Below, in pieces: positions 1 to 10,608 of a DNA stretch of 64,000 nucleotides. Source of the stretch: Alphaproteobacteria bacterium (GTDB lineage Bacteria > Pseudomonadota > Alphaproteobacteria > Rhodospirillales > Rhodospirillaceae). Position numbers and translations under genes: made by a program. The DNA lies in the NCBI GenBank assembly GCA_012103295.1, contig WLXB01000006.1, positions 1 to 64,000 of the forward strand, in the 5' to 3' direction. Under the pieces are notes generated by a model that was not told the origin of the DNA, did not search any database, and saw nothing but the letters and a program-made list of their open reading frames with translations. Position 1 is the stretch's first letter. The number at the start of each line of letters is the position of its first letter.

Positions 1-282
1 AGAGATGCTGCCGATACTGTGTATATCACTGACGACAATCCGCGTTCTGAAGATCCGGCCTTGATTCGCGCCGCCATTTTAGCAGACAGCGACAAAGCGA
101 TTGAAGTTGGAGATCGCGCTGACGCTATTGAGTCAGCGGTCACTGCATTAGGTGCAGGTGATGCACTTCTGATCGCCGGTAAAGGCCACGAAACCGGTCA
201 AATCGTCGGTGACACTGTATTGCCCTTTGATGACCGTGATGTTGCTCGTGCCGCTCTTGCAAAAGTAGGTGGCGCGTTATGA
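1..282 (+). CDS. murE: UDP-MurNAc-tripeptide synthetase MurE, C-terminal part
   Basis: This is the last 93 codons of MurE, the cytoplasmic ligase that adds the third stem-peptide residue to UDP-MurNAc-L-Ala-D-Glu. The frame is open from base 1, so the gene starts outside the window. The DNPR motif (bases 37-48), which in MurE proteins recognises meso-diaminopimelate rather than lysine, and the C-terminal GKGHE motif are both visible. The stop overlaps the murF start in an ATGA at 279-282, which implies translational coupling. The meso-DAP assignment is an inference from the motif. Confidence 0.93.
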   Translation, partial: RDAADTVYITDDNPRSEDPALIRAAILADSDKAIEVGDRADAIESAVTALGAGDALLIAGKGHETGQIVGDTVLPFDDRDVARAALAKVGGAL

Positions 283-1703
283 CGGCTCTATGGACCAGCG
301 CTGAAGTTGCCGAGGCAACGAAAGGGAAAGTTTCTGGAGATTGGGATGCCGATGGCGTCACCATTGACAGCCGGGCGGTGTCCATCGGTGATCTTTTCAT
401 TGCCGTAGAGGGGCCGAAGTTCGACGGCCATGATTTTGTTGTTGAAGCGCTAGAGCGAGGCGCCTCTTCGGCTATTGTCTCCCGTATACCAACTGATGGC
501 AAACAAACCGTTAACGAAGAACGCCTAGTCGTTGTCGATGACACCATGGCCGCGTTGCAAGAGTTAGCCCGTGCTGCGCGCGGTCGAATTGACGGCCGTG
601 TCGCCGCCGTAACGGGTAGCGTTGGTAAGACCACAACGAAAGAAGCGCTGACACTCGCACTGTCACGCCAGGGACTGGCGCACGCGACGACTGGCAACCT
701 CAATAATCATTGGGGTGTACCGCTCAGCCTTTGCCGTATGCCGCACGACACGGGATATGCGGTCTTAGAACTGGGTATGAATCATGCTGGCGAATTAGAG
801 CCGCTGTCTCAGATGGTTCGGCCCAATGTCGCCGTAATCACCACAGTGGAAGCTGTTCACTTAGAGTTCTTTTCTTCAGTCGCCGATATTGCCGACGCGA
901 AAGCAGAAATATTCACCGGGTTAGAACCTGGCGGCATCGCCATCGTGCCGTCAGATAATCCGCATTACGACCGCCTCGCCCACGCTGCAACCAGCGCCGA
1001 TGCCGACCGTATTGTTTCGTTTGGAACAGATAACGGCGCAGCGTACCGCCTAATCGCCTGGTCGGTCAGCGAAGCCGGCACCCGTATTGCAGCAGACGTG
1101 AATGGCAAGCGCCTTGTTTACGACATTGGCATGATGGGCAAGCACATGGCGCTGAACAGTCTCGCCGTTCTGGCCACGGTCGATGCCCTTGGTGGCGACG
1201 TTGAACAGGCGGCCGGTGATCTGAACGACATGACACCGCCAACAGGGCGTGGAGCCCGATCGACAATTACTGTTGCAAACGGGTCATTTGATCTTATTGA
1301 CGAAAGTTACAACGCGAGCCCTGCTTCGATCGCAGCGCTAGCGGAAGCGCTCAACGCTACACGTAAACGGGGGCGTGTCGTTCTGGTTCTCGGCGATATG
1401 CTTGAGCTGGGTGACCGGTCAAACGCACTACATGCGGATCTCGCCACACCGATCGCGACCGACGGCATTGATTGCGTCTTTACAGCCGGGCCGGCCATGC
1501 GGTGCCTACACGACGCACTACCGTCACAACAAGCCACAGCGCACGCCGCAAGTGCTGAAGACCTAGCGGCTCTAATCACCGAATTTATTGAACCCGGCGA
1601 CGTCATTGCCGTGAAGGGTTCATTCGGCAGCCACATGTCTGTTGTCGTGGATGCGCTCAAAGCGCTGAGCCAACCCACGCAATCAACGGTCAACGGCGGC
1701 TGA
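279..1703 (+). CDS. murF: UDP-MurNAc-tripeptide--D-Ala-D-Ala ligase MurF
   Basis: MurF adds D-Ala-D-Ala to UDP-MurNAc-tripeptide in the cytoplasm, giving the complete pentapeptide precursor. The 474-residue protein has the Mur-ligase ATP-binding loop VTGSVGKTTTKE (residues 111-122), the N-terminal substrate-domain motif DSR near residue 30 and the central-domain NNHWG segment. Its length is normal for the family. It overlaps murE by 4 bp and is followed 18 bp later by mraY, which has the purine-rich ribosome site GAGGGAGGGA just upstream. It is part of the single dcw transcription unit. Confidence 0.97.
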   Translation: MTALWTSAEVAEATKGKVSGDWDADGVTIDSRAVSIGDLFIAVEGPKFDGHDFVVEALERGASSAIVSRIPTDGKQTVNEERLVVVDDTMAALQELARAARGRIDGRVAAVTGSVGKTTTKEALTLALSRQGLAHATTGNLNNHWGVPLSLCRMPHDTGYAVLELGMNHAGELEPLSQMVRPNVAVITTVEAVHLEFFSSVADIADAKAEIFTGLEPGGIAIVPSDNPHYDRLAHAATSADADRIVSFGTDNGAAYRLIAWSVSEAGTRIAADVNGKRLVYDIGMMGKHMALNSLAVLATVDALGGDVEQAAGDLNDMTPPTGRGARSTITVANGSFDLIDESYNASPASIAALAEALNATRKRGRVVLVLGDMLELGDRSNALHADLATPIATDGIDCVFTAGPAMRCLHDALPSQQATAHAASAEDLAALITEFIEPGDVIAVKGSFGSHMSVVVDALKALSQPTQSTVNGG

Positions 1704-1721
1704 GGGAGGGAACGAAAACAT

Positions 1722-2807
1722 ATGCTTTACTGGCTCTCTGAATTTTCGGGCGACTTCGCCGTCCTTAATCTATTTCGTTATTTGACGTTCCGGACCGGCG
1801 GTGCCGTTGTCACGGCAATGATCATCGCGTTTGTTTGCGGGCCAGCAATCATTCGCTGGCTCAAGAGCCGTCAAGAAAACGGGCAGCCAATTCGAGAAGA
1901 TGGTCCGCAAAGCCATATTCTGACCAAACAAGGCACGCCGACGATGGGCGGCATGATGATGTTGTTGGCGATTGCCGTTTCAACGTTGCTCTGGGCAGAT
2001 CTATCCAACGCCTACGTATGGGCGGTGCTTGCTGTCACGATGGGCTTTGGTGCCATCGGTTTTGCTGATGACTATTTGAAAGTTACCAAAAGGCATTCCG
2101 GTGGATTGCCTGGCCGGGTCAAACTGATTGCCGAAGCAGCCATAGCAGTCGCGGTGGCCGTCTGGATCGTCAACACCACAACTGACATCAATCCAACTGG
2201 CCTCGCTTTCCCGTTTTTCAAAGACCTGCTGATCGACCTGGGTTGGTTCTACATTCCATTTGCCGCCTTCATCATTGTTGGCGCGTCAAACTCAGTGAAC
2301 CTCACAGACGGGCTAGATGGTTTAGCCATCGTCCCGGTGATGATCTGTGCCGGCGTATTCCTGGTTATTTCCTATCTGATCGGCAACGCCTTTTTTGCCG
2401 AGTACCTCCAAGTTCATTTCGTGCGCGGCACCGGTGAATTGACCGTGTTCTGCGGCACCATCATTGGTGCCGGTCTCGGTTTCTTGTGGTTCAACGCACC
2501 GCCAGCCATGGTTTTCATGGGCGATACTGGCTCTCTGGCCATGGGCGGTGCACTTGGCGCTGTCTCCGTTGTGACAAAGCATGAAATCGTACTTGGCATT
2601 GCCGGAGGCTTATTCGTTCTAGAAACCGTATCGGTCATCGTTCAGGTCGTCTCTTTTAAACTGACAGGCCGCCGTGTCTTTCGCATGGCGCCACTGCATC
2701 ACCACTTTGAACAAAAAGGGTGGGCAGAACCGACCATCGTCATCCGCTTTTGGATCATTGCGTGCATCCTGGCCATCGTTAGCCTCAGCACGTTGAAGCT
2801 GAGGTGA
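1722..2807 (+). CDS. mraY: Phospho-MurNAc-pentapeptide transferase MraY
   Basis: MraY moves phospho-MurNAc-pentapeptide from UDP onto undecaprenyl phosphate to make lipid I, the first membrane step of peptidoglycan synthesis. The 361-residue polytopic protein shows the family signatures GTPTMGG (71-77), the catalytic DD pair in FADDYLK (116-117), [10 protein letters not shown] (193-202) and the HHH triad at 326-328. About ten hydrophobic segments are visible. It sits between murF and murD with only short gaps, the conserved position in the dcw cluster. Confidence 0.98.
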   Translation: MLYWLSEFSGDFAVLNLFRYLTFRTGGAVVTAMIIAFVCGPAIIRWLKSRQENGQPIREDGPQSHILTKQGTPTMGGMMMLLAIAVSTLLWADLSNAYVWAVLAVTMGFGAIGFADDYLKVTKRHSGGLPGRVKLIAEAAIAVAVAVWIVNTTTDINPTGLAFPFFKDLLIDLGWFYIPFAAFIIVGASNSVNLTDGLDGLAIVPVMICAGVFLVISYLIGNAFFAEYLQVHFVRGTGELTVFCGTIIGAGLGFLWFNAPPAMVFMGDTGSLAMGGALGAVSVVTKHEIVLGIAGGLFVLETVSVIVQVVSFKLTGRRVFRMAPLHHHFEQKGWAEPTIVIRFWIIACILAIVSLSTLKLR

Positions 2808-2814
2808 GAACGGT

Positions 2815-4203
2815 ATGATCCCCCTCCTCTCTCATCGCGATGACACCATTTTGGTTGTCGGACTTGGTAAGTCTGGGCTGTCTGCTGCCCGTGCGCTTAC
2901 CGCGGCCGGCGCCCGTGTCTCGGTATGGGATGACCAGGCCGAGCAACGAGACAAGGCAGCCACTAAGGGATTCACGGTTTACGATGCAGAGTCCGGTGAC
3001 ATGACTGATTTAGATCAGGTGATCTGGAGTCCAGGCGTCCCACATACTCACCCAACTCCTCATCCGTTGGCGGTCAAAGCACAGGCAGCAAATCTTAAAC
3101 TGCGTTGTGATGTTGATTTGCTCGCAACTGCGCAAACTGAGGCAACGTTTGTCGGCATTACCGGCACCAATGGCAAGTCCACCACCACCGCTCTGACAGC
3201 TCATGTTCTGACAGCCGCCGGAAAGCGTGTGGAGGTTGGCGGCAACCTCGGCTTCACCGCTCTTGATCTCGCTCCGCTTGATGCAGATGGGATTTACGTC
3301 CTCGAACTGTCTTCTTACCAAACCGAGTTGACCCCAAACTTGCATTGCACGACCGCGGTTCTTCTCAATGTCACGCCCGATCATCTTGAACGCCATGGCG
3401 GTTTGGACGGCTACGTTGCCGCCAAAGCGCAGGTTTTTGGGCACCAGAAAGAAGGCTCAATCGCAATCGTCGGGAACGACGACACACCGAGTAGAACTAC
3501 TGCACAACAGTTAGCGAGCGGCGGTCTCCAGTGTGTCATTGATATTTCGGCAGAGACTGAGCTACCCAATGGGGTTTCAGTGATCAATGGCGTCTTGAAC
3601 GACAATCACTTCGATGAGAACGCCACAATTGACCTCAGGGGTCTAAAAACTCTCCCGGGTAAACACAACTGGCAGAATGCAGCGGCGGCCTATGCGGTCG
3701 CCCGTGCCAATGGTGTATCTCGTGACGCGATTGCCGAGGCCTTTTCAACATTCCCAGGTTTGCGTCATCGGCAAGAGCTCGTCGGCACCCTTCGCGGTGT
3801 GACTTTTGTCAACGACAGCAAGGCAACCAATGCCAATGCAGCAGAGAAAGCCCTCAGTTGTTATGGGGCAATTTATTGGATTGCAGGCGGCATCGCTAAA
3901 GCCGGTGGCATCTCAGTCCTTGGGCCACTATTTGACCGCGTCCGCCACGCCTTCTTAATCGGTGAGTCGGCAAAGGATTTTGTCGAAGAGCTGGCTAAAG
4001 CGGGTGTCACCACATCAACCCATCAAACCTTGGAAGACGCAACCGTTGAAGCCGGGCGCATAGCGTGCGCCGATGGCGAAGAGGACGCGACAGTATTGCT
4101 GTCTCCTGCATGTGCATCTTTCGACATGTTTAAGAATTTTGAAGAACGCGGCGACGCGTTCCGGACCACTGTTCTCGACACATGGCCGGAGGTCGCCGCA
4201 TGA
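2815..4203 (+). CDS. murD: UDP-MurNAc-L-Ala--D-Glu ligase MurD
   Basis: MurD adds D-glutamate to UDP-MurNAc-L-alanine in the cytoplasm. The 462-residue protein starts with a Rossmann-like UDP-binding region (VVGLGKSG, 14-21), then the ATP loop GITGTNGKST (114-123), and ends in the Mur-ligase C-terminal domain with a DSKATN motif. It begins 7 bp after mraY, and its stop overlaps the chosen ftsW start in ATGA at 4200-4203. Nothing unusual is seen. Confidence 0.97.
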   Translation: MIPLLSHRDDTILVVGLGKSGLSAARALTAAGARVSVWDDQAEQRDKAATKGFTVYDAESGDMTDLDQVIWSPGVPHTHPTPHPLAVKAQAANLKLRCDVDLLATAQTEATFVGITGTNGKSTTTALTAHVLTAAGKRVEVGGNLGFTALDLAPLDADGIYVLELSSYQTELTPNLHCTTAVLLNVTPDHLERHGGLDGYVAAKAQVFGHQKEGSIAIVGNDDTPSRTTAQQLASGGLQCVIDISAETELPNGVSVINGVLNDNHFDENATIDLRGLKTLPGKHNWQNAAAAYAVARANGVSRDAIAEAFSTFPGLRHRQELVGTLRGVTFVNDSKATNANAAEKALSCYGAIYWIAGGIAKAGGISVLGPLFDRVRHAFLIGESAKDFVEELAKAGVTTSTHQTLEDATVEAGRIACADGEEDATVLLSPACASFDMFKNFEERGDAFRTTVLDTWPEVAA

Positions 4204-5330
4204 GTTCAGCGTTTACGCGTTCAGATACAAGTGTAGTCGGCCGCTGGTGGTGGACTGTGGACCGGTGGCTATTGGTTTCTTCAGGTGCGTTGATCGTCAT
4301 TGGCATGATTCTCACACTCGCCGCTGGGCCGCCTGCCGCCGAGAGAATTGGCGCAGACACTTATCACTTTGTCCGCAAGCAATCAGTGTTTCTACCTATC
4401 GCGATCGCGGTGATGCTTGGCATTTCTCTGATGCCGGCTTTATGGATCCGGCGCTTTGCCGTGGTTGGCATGTTTGCCGCCTTTATGATGATGTTTGGAA
4501 CATTGGTCCTGGGCGCGGAAATTAACGGCGCCCAGCGTTGGCTGCGGCTCGGCGGTCTATCAATCCAACCCTCAGAGTTCATTAAGCCCTTCTTCGTAGT
4601 TGTCTCCGCCTGGCTGTTTTCCTTGAGCCGGACAACGGAAGGTGTGCCAGGCAACACCATCGCGCTTGGTTGCCTGATGATGGTGTGTGCGGTGTTGCTG
4701 TCACAGCCAGACGTCGGGATGACTATGGTGGTCGTATCGGTCTGGTGCGCTCAATTCTTTATGGCCGGCCTCCCTATCTTCTGGGTGGTGCTAATCGCCT
4801 TTGCCGGGCTTGGCGCTCTCGTCAGCGCGTACTTCATGTTCCCACACGTTGCGAGCCGCGTTGACCGGTTCCTTGATCCGGCGTCGGGCGACACCTATCA
4901 GGTCACCCAAGCTATCCGCGCCTTCCAAAACGGCGGCATGTTTGGGCGCGGACCAGGCGAAGGCCGCGTCAAAGAAACACTGCCCGACGCCCATACAGAT
5001 TTTATCTTCGCCGTCGCCGGTGAAGAATTCGGCGTATTGCTCTGTCTTGTCGTCGTTGCCTTGTTTGGCTTCCTCGTGTTGCGCGCCATGATCAAAGTGT
5101 TACGCGAAGACAATCTCTTTATCCTTCTCGCCGTAGGCGGGCTTGCCGTTCAGTTCGGGCTCCAGTCCATCATCAACATGGCTTCCAGCCTGCACATGAT
5201 GCCGACCAAAGGCATGACACTCCCATTCATCTCATATGGCGGTTCGTCCATGCTCGCCCTAGCCATTGGCATGGGCATGATCCTGAGTCTGACCCGCCGT
5301 CGACGCGACACGGAGGGCCTACGCGCATGA
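4200..5330 (+). CDS. ftsW: Lipid II polymerase / division protein FtsW
   Basis: FtsW is the SEDS-family septal glycosyltransferase that polymerises lipid II with its partner PBP during division. The 376-residue membrane protein carries the SEDS signatures INGAQRWLRLG, QPSEFIKP, GPGEGRVKETLPDAHTDFIF and the C-terminal FISYGGSS. I chose the ATG at 4200 over an in-frame ATG at 4182 because it overlaps the murD stop by 4 bp and has GGAGG at 4188-4192 at good spacing. Its stop overlaps the murG start by 4 bp. Confidence 0.96.
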   Translation: MSSAFTRSDTSVVGRWWWTVDRWLLVSSGALIVIGMILTLAAGPPAAERIGADTYHFVRKQSVFLPIAIAVMLGISLMPALWIRRFAVVGMFAAFMMMFGTLVLGAEINGAQRWLRLGGLSIQPSEFIKPFFVVVSAWLFSLSRTTEGVPGNTIALGCLMMVCAVLLSQPDVGMTMVVVSVWCAQFFMAGLPIFWVVLIAFAGLGALVSAYFMFPHVASRVDRFLDPASGDTYQVTQAIRAFQNGGMFGRGPGEGRVKETLPDAHTDFIFAVAGEEFGVLLCLVVVALFGFLVLRAMIKVLREDNLFILLAVGGLAVQFGLQSIINMASSLHMMPTKGMTLPFISYGGSSMLALAIGMGMILSLTRRRRDTEGLRA

Positions 5331-6460
5331 CAGGATCTTCTCACCCGATCGTTCTTGCTGCTGGCGGTACCGGCGGACACATGTTCCCCGCCGAAGCTTT
5401 GGCCAAGGTGCTGAAAGCCCGCGGCCATGCTCTGGAGTGGATTACCGATGAGCGGGGTGCAGCCCGTACTGGTCCACTGGCAGAGCTAAAAACCCACACG
5501 ATCAGTGCTCGTGGCCTTGCGGGCTTTGGCGCGATTGGTCGCCTGACCGGCGCCCTAAGCCTAGGCGTTGGTGTGTTCCAAGCGCGCCGAATTCTCAAAG
5601 ATCTGAACCCCGCGGCTGTGGTCGGCTTCGGTGGGTATGCCGCGGCACCCAGCATGATGGCAGCGACCCATCTCAAACTGCCGACCGCGATACACGAACA
5701 AAATGCTGTGATCGGGAAAGCAAACCGGCTCTTCGCTAAACGCGTGGATCATGTTTGCACATCGTTCGAAAATACACGCCTGATCCCAGACGGATTGTCG
5801 CCCGTTCTAACCGGGATGCCGGTCCGCTCAACGTTCGGTGCGGCGCGCGCTAAGCCGTATGTCGCACCAAACGATAACGGCCCGATCAAGATTGTGGTCT
5901 TAGGGGGCAGCCAGGGCGCCGCCGTGTTTAGCCACTTGGTCCCATGCGCAATTAAGCGCTTACCGGATCAACTTCGGAACCGGATTACCGTCGATCAACA
6001 ATGCCGCAGCGAAATTGTCGACCAAACACGCCTCGCCTACTCAAACTGTGGCGTTCAAGCCCGATTGCAGCCCTTCTTTGAAGACGTCGCAGATTTGGTT
6101 GGTGGTGCACATCTCGTCATCGCAAGGTCTGGAGCATCCACTGTAAGCGAAGTGTCCTTCACCGGCCGCCCTGCAGTTTACGTCCCTTATCCGTTTGCCG
6201 CTGATGACCATCAGACTGACAACGCCCAGGCCCTGGTCAGCGCTGGAGCCGGTTGGTGTGGACAACAGGATGCACTCACGCCCGACTCACTCGCGGTTCA
6301 TCTTGAGCAGCTCTTAACCGATTCATCCGCGCTAACAAAAGCGGCCGCGAACGCCAAACAGTTTTCCATCACCGATGCCGCAGACCGACTTGCAAATGTC
6401 GTCGAAGGGCTCGTGCACGGCAGCAATGGTCATTCCGACCACGCACAAGGAGCCGCGTAA
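5327..6460 (+). CDS. murG: Lipid II synthase MurG (GlcNAc transferase)
   Basis: MurG transfers GlcNAc from UDP-GlcNAc to lipid I on the inner face of the membrane, making lipid II. The 377-residue GT-B enzyme has the N-terminal glycine-rich loop GGTGGH (13-18), the second G-loop GGSQGA and the UDP-GlcNAc-binding SGASTVSE segment with a following [10 protein letters not shown] stretch. It is coupled to ftsW by a 4-bp overlap and to murC by a 1-bp overlap (TAATG at 6458-6462). Confidence 0.97.
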   Translation: MTGSSHPIVLAAGGTGGHMFPAEALAKVLKARGHALEWITDERGAARTGPLAELKTHTISARGLAGFGAIGRLTGALSLGVGVFQARRILKDLNPAAVVGFGGYAAAPSMMAATHLKLPTAIHEQNAVIGKANRLFAKRVDHVCTSFENTRLIPDGLSPVLTGMPVRSTFGAARAKPYVAPNDNGPIKIVVLGGSQGAAVFSHLVPCAIKRLPDQLRNRITVDQQCRSEIVDQTRLAYSNCGVQARLQPFFEDVADLVGGAHLVIARSGASTVSEVSFTGRPAVYVPYPFAADDHQTDNAQALVSAGAGWCGQQDALTPDSLAVHLEQLLTDSSALTKAAANAKQFSITDAADRLANVVEGLVHGSNGHSDHAQGAA

Positions 6461-7893
6461 TGCGCACCATGCCACTAGACATCGGAATCATTCACTTCGT
6501 CGGTATCGGCGGAATTGGCATGAGCGGTATTGCTGAAGTCATGCATAACCTTGGCTATCAGGTTCAAGGCAGCGACATTGCGCAAAACGCCAACGTCGAC
6601 CGTCTCCGCACCCTCGGCATGAAAGTCGAAGTTGGACATCGCGAAGAAAATCTAGGCGATGCCCGCGTCGTCGTCATTTCATCTGCGGTGAAGTCCGACA
6701 ATCCTGAAGTGGCCGCGGCCCGTAAGGCCATGATGCCGGTGGTCCGCCGCGCCGAAATGCTGGCCGAGTTGATGCGCCTTAAGTGGGCCATTGCTGTCGG
6801 TGGCACCCATGGCAAAACCACGACCACATCACTCATTGCCGCAGTGTTAGATGCTGCCACGTTAGACCCTACGGTTATCAACGGCGGCATCATCAATGCC
6901 TATGGTACTAATGCCCGCCTCGGCGAAGGCGATTGGATGATTGTCGAGGCTGATGAATCAGACGGCACCTTCATCCGTTTGCCGGCGACCATTGCCGTTG
7001 TCACCAACATCGATCCGGAGCACCTCGATTTCTATGGCGACTTCGATGCGCTGAAGGCCGCGTTCCGCACGTTTGTCGATGCTATCCCATTCTATGGCTT
7101 TGCCACCCTATGCATTGACCATCCAGAAGTGCAGGCCCTGATCCCCCACCTGTCTGATCGCAAAATCATCACCTACGGCATGGGTCCGCTGGCCAACGTA
7201 CGCTGCGAAAACGTCAGCCTGGATATGAGCGGCGCCCAATTCGATGTCGCGATATCAGACCGCATCACCGGTGGCGAGCGCCGCATAGAAGGCATCCAGT
7301 TGCCGATGTTTGGTCATCACAACGTTCTGAATGCGCTCGCCGCTATCGCTGTCGGCGCTGAGCTTGGCGTCGAAGATGATGTCATTCGCCAAGGCCTCGC
7401 ACAATTCACCGGCGTTAAGCGCCGCTTCACCAAAACAGGTGAAGTCGACGGCATCACAATCATTGATGATTACGGTCACCATCCGGTCGAAATCGCCACT
7501 GTTCTCAAAGCAGCTCGCAGCGCTGCCGCCGGGCGAGTTATCGCCGTGGTTCAGCCCCACCGCTACTCGCGCCTGGCCTCGTTATTCGAAGAATTTTGCA
7601 CCTGCTTCAACGACGCCGATCACGTGGTCGTTGCCGACGTTTATCCTGCTGGTGAATCACCCATCGAAGGCATGGATCGCGACGGCCTTATTGAGGGCCT
7701 GCATGCCCACGGGCACACCCAAGTCACCGGATTGTTCGCGCCAAAGCACTTAGCCGCGGTGATCGATGACATCGCTGGGCCTGGCGACCTGGTGGTCTGT
7801 CTTGGAGCCGGCAACATCACAGCATGGGCGCAGGCCCTGCCCGAAGACCTAGCAAAAATACGGACCGTTACGTCACAGGATATGGCTTCATGA
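6460..7893 (+). CDS. murC: UDP-MurNAc--L-alanine ligase MurC
   Basis: MurC adds the first amino acid, L-alanine, to UDP-MurNAc. The 477-residue protein has the N-terminal dinucleotide-like fold [12 protein letters not shown] (12-23), the ATP loop GTHGKTTT (115-122) and the C-terminal DDYGHHP motif. It overlaps murG by 1 bp and murB by 4 bp. The murG-murC-murB-ddl order is typical of Alphaproteobacteria. Confidence 0.98.
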   Translation: MRTMPLDIGIIHFVGIGGIGMSGIAEVMHNLGYQVQGSDIAQNANVDRLRTLGMKVEVGHREENLGDARVVVISSAVKSDNPEVAAARKAMMPVVRRAEMLAELMRLKWAIAVGGTHGKTTTTSLIAAVLDAATLDPTVINGGIINAYGTNARLGEGDWMIVEADESDGTFIRLPATIAVVTNIDPEHLDFYGDFDALKAAFRTFVDAIPFYGFATLCIDHPEVQALIPHLSDRKIITYGMGPLANVRCENVSLDMSGAQFDVAISDRITGGERRIEGIQLPMFGHHNVLNALAAIAVGAELGVEDDVIRQGLAQFTGVKRRFTKTGEVDGITIIDDYGHHPVEIATVLKAARSAAAGRVIAVVQPHRYSRLASLFEEFCTCFNDADHVVVADVYPAGESPIEGMDRDGLIEGLHAHGHTQVTGLFAPKHLAAVIDDIAGPGDLVVCLGAGNITAWAQALPEDLAKIRTVTSQDMAS

Positions 7894-8852
7894 TGGCAGC
7901 GGAACGCATCGTGCCTGATCTGATGGATCGCCTCCCCAATGTGCGGGGAAGCTACGAGCCCTTTGCGGCGCTCGCGCCGACGACCTGGTTCCGCGTCGGC
8001 GGCCCAGCAGAGGTGCTGTACACACCGGCCGATACAGAAGATCTTTCGACGTTCCTGCGCGGCAAGCCCAGCGATGTTCCCGTTACAATTATCGGGCTCG
8101 CCTCAAACCTCCTCATTCGCGATGGCGGCATTCCTGGTGTGAGCATCAAGTTGGGCCGCGCCTTTAATACGATCGAAGCGGACGGCATGACATTGCGCTG
8201 CGGCGGTAGCGCGGTTGATGCCAGTGTGGCGACCACGGCCCGCGACAACGGCATTGCAGGCCTCGAGTTTCTCACCGGAATTCCCGGCACCGTTGGTGGC
8301 GCTGTGCGGATGAACGCGGGCGCCTATGGCCGAGAAATTCAGGATGTTCTGATCAATGCGACCGCAATGGATGAAACCGGCGCACTCCATAAACTGACGC
8401 GCGAAGACTTAGGCTTCAGTTACCGCCATTGCGCCACCCCTAGTGACTGGGTGTTTATCGGTGCCGAACTCAAGGGTATTGCAGGCAATGCCGAAGACAT
8501 AACAAAACGTATTCGTGAAATCCGCGCCGAGCGGGAAGACGCTCAGCCCGTTCAAAGCCGAACCGGTGGGTCAACGTTTGCGAACCCGTCGGAAGCGAAG
8601 GCGTGGGAATTGATCGATCGCGCCGGATGCCGCGGCCTCATTCGCGGCGGCGCTGCGGTGTCTGAAAAACACTGCAACTTCTTAATCAACACTGGAACAG
8701 CGACCGCGTCTGATTTGGAAGGTCTAGGCGACGAAGTCCGCCGGCGCGTCCGTGATGAGACGGGGATACCCCTCACATGGGAGATTCGCCGTGTTGGCGT
8801 CACCGCCACCGACGATAATGCGCCGATTAAGCGCACGGGGGAGGCTGTATGA
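7890..8852 (+). CDS. murB: UDP-N-acetylenolpyruvoylglucosamine reductase MurB
   Basis: MurB is the FAD enzyme that reduces UDP-GlcNAc-enolpyruvate to UDP-MurNAc with NADPH. The 320-residue product shows the FAD-binding motifs TWFRVGG and [12 protein letters not shown], the [18 protein letters not shown] core, GGSTFANP and [13 protein letters not shown] near the C-terminus. The start at 7890 is preferred over an in-frame start 22 codons earlier, because it forms ATGA with the murC stop and the longer version adds a non-conserved tail. It overlaps ddl by 4 bp. Confidence 0.96.
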   Translation: MMAAERIVPDLMDRLPNVRGSYEPFAALAPTTWFRVGGPAEVLYTPADTEDLSTFLRGKPSDVPVTIIGLASNLLIRDGGIPGVSIKLGRAFNTIEADGMTLRCGGSAVDASVATTARDNGIAGLEFLTGIPGTVGGAVRMNAGAYGREIQDVLINATAMDETGALHKLTREDLGFSYRHCATPSDWVFIGAELKGIAGNAEDITKRIREIRAEREDAQPVQSRTGGSTFANPSEAKAWELIDRAGCRGLIRGGAAVSEKHCNFLINTGTATASDLEGLGDEVRRRVRDETGIPLTWEIRRVGVTATDDNAPIKRTGEAV

Positions 8853-9772
8853 CAGCAGTTCATTCCCCAACACGCGTTGCTGTGCTGTACGGCGGATTTT
8901 CATCGGAGCGTGACGTGTCACTGGTTTCAGGGCGCGACGCAGCCGCGGCACTAGAGCGTGCGGCATACGACGTCGTGACCATCGATGTCCCCCGCGACAT
9001 GCCTGCGCTGACAGATGCTCTCGTCGACGCCAAGCCAGACGTCGTGTTCAACGCCCTCCACGGTCGGTACGGCGAAGACGGCTGCATCCAGGGCCTGCTA
9101 GACATGATGGCGCTGCCCTATACCAATTCCGGACGCACCGCATCTGCTCTGGCTATGGACAAGTCTGTGGCCAAGCGGCTCTTTGCAGAAGCTGGATTGC
9201 CTGTCGCTGAAGAAATCATCGTGAGCCGCGAAGAGGCGGAGCGCAGTGATCCCTTGCCGCGCCCATACGTCATCAAACCGATCAACGAAGGGTCAGCGGT
9301 CGGCGTCCACATAGTCTTCGAAGGTGACAACAAAGCCCCTCTCGACGACATGGGTCTCTCTGCGGACAGCCCGATCATGGTCGAACGCTATATTCCTGGA
9401 CGGGAAGTCACGGTCACCGTTCTAGGCGATCGCGCCCTGGCTGTTACCGAGATCACTACAGATCGCCAGTTCTATGATTACGACGCGAAATACGCCGTCG
9501 GCGGCTCTGCACACATCTTGCCGGCTGACCTAAGCCAGCCCGTTTACGACCGAGCGCTTGAAGTGTCGCTAGTAGCGCATCAAACCCTCGGTTGCCGCGG
9601 TGTCACCCGGTCTGATCTTCGCCTTGATGGCGACGACTTGTATCTGTTGGAAATTAACACTCAACCCGGCCTTACCCCGACCTCATTGGTCCCGGAACAG
9701 GCAGCACATGTGGGGATGAGCTTCGCCGATTTGGTGTCGTGGATGGTGGAGAACGCCCAATGCGACGCATAA
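8849..9772 (+). CDS. ddl: D-alanine--D-alanine ligase
   Basis: Ddl joins two D-alanines for MurF to use. The 307-residue ATP-grasp enzyme is of DdlB size and contains [26 protein letters not shown] and the metal-binding C-terminal [15 protein letters not shown]. It lies between murB and ftsQ, overlapping murB by 4 bp and the chosen ftsQ start by 13 bp. This matches the ddl-ftsQ junction seen in many proteobacteria. Confidence 0.97.
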   Translation: MTAVHSPTRVAVLYGGFSSERDVSLVSGRDAAAALERAAYDVVTIDVPRDMPALTDALVDAKPDVVFNALHGRYGEDGCIQGLLDMMALPYTNSGRTASALAMDKSVAKRLFAEAGLPVAEEIIVSREEAERSDPLPRPYVIKPINEGSAVGVHIVFEGDNKAPLDDMGLSADSPIMVERYIPGREVTVTVLGDRALAVTEITTDRQFYDYDAKYAVGGSAHILPADLSQPVYDRALEVSLVAHQTLGCRGVTRSDLRLDGDDLYLLEINTQPGLTPTSLVPEQAAHVGMSFADLVSWMVENAQCDA

Positions 9773-10608
9773 AACCCTGGATCATAAACAGCACGTCTGC
9801 ACTGGCCTTGGCCGGTGGCCTCATCTGGCTTGCGCCGCAACTGATCGATGTGAGCGGTTGGCCTACAGTTCCTGAGCAAGCAGCAGAATCTTTGTCGGCG
9901 GTCGGCCTCAGCGTCGAACAAGTTCTCGTCGTGGGCCGGGAGAAAACTGACGCTGCAGATATTTTAGATGCTCTAGGCGCAGTTCGCGGCGCACCGATTT
10001 TAGACATCGACGTGCCAGCAGCAAAAGCACGTATCAGCGCTCTGCCATGGGTGCGGTCCGCGGAAATCACCCGCCATTTGCCCAATAGTCTTCACATAAC
10101 TCTGAACGAATACTCGGCCTACGCGCTGTGGCAACACGAAGGGCAATACACCCTCATCGATCGCGACGGTACGGCGATCATCAATGTTGCTAATGCGCGG
10201 CCTGAGATGCCGGTTATCGTTGGCCCGGACGCACCAGATTACGCCGCTGCTTTGTTCGCCGCTCTGGATGAACAAAAAAATATCCGTCACCGCGTGAAAG
10301 CAGCCGTGCGCTTTGGTGGTCGCCGCTGGGACGTTCTTCTTGATGCAATGGACGGTGGAATAACGATCAAGCTGCCAGAAAAGAACATCGCTAGCGCTCT
10401 CAGTGGTTTGGCTGTTCTAGATGACAAGCATCAACTGCTGAGCAGAGCCGTCTCTGAAATTGATCTCAGAATTGAAGGTCGCCTCGTCGTCCAGCTTAAG
10501 GATGGCTACGCCCCTATTCCTCAACAAAGCCGTTACAGCCCAGCCGAACGGGAAGTCCGCACGGATACCCGCATCGCATCCGATAAGGAGTTACCCAAAG
10601 GTGTCTAA
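9760..10608 (+). CDS. ftsQ: Cell division protein FtsQ
   Basis: FtsQ is a bitopic membrane protein that links early and late division proteins. The 282-residue product has a short cytoplasmic tail, one membrane segment at about residues 12-30 and a POTRA domain at about 51-118 ([12 protein letters not shown] to LPWVRSAEI...[14 protein letters not shown]), followed by the beta domain. I chose the ATG at 9760, with GGTGGA about 9 bp upstream, over a GTG at 9739 that lies deeper inside ddl. Its 3' end overlaps ftsA by 8 bp. Confidence 0.95.
   Translation: MRRIKPWIINSTSALALAGGLIWLAPQLIDVSGWPTVPEQAAESLSAVGLSVEQVLVVGREKTDAADILDALGAVRGAPILDIDVPAAKARISALPWVRSAEITRHLPNSLHITLNEYSAYALWQHEGQYTLIDRDGTAIINVANARPEMPVIVGPDAPDYAAALFAALDEQKNIRHRVKAAVRFGGRRWDVLLDAMDGGITIKLPEKNIASALSGLAVLDDKHQLLSRAVSEIDLRIEGRLVVQLKDGYAPIPQQSRYSPAEREVRTDTRIASDKELPKGV

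Noticed and set aside
140..703. 187-codon minus-strand open frame inside murE/murF
   Set aside because: It lies antisense to clear murE/murF motifs, has no family features and is explained by codon bias on the other strand.
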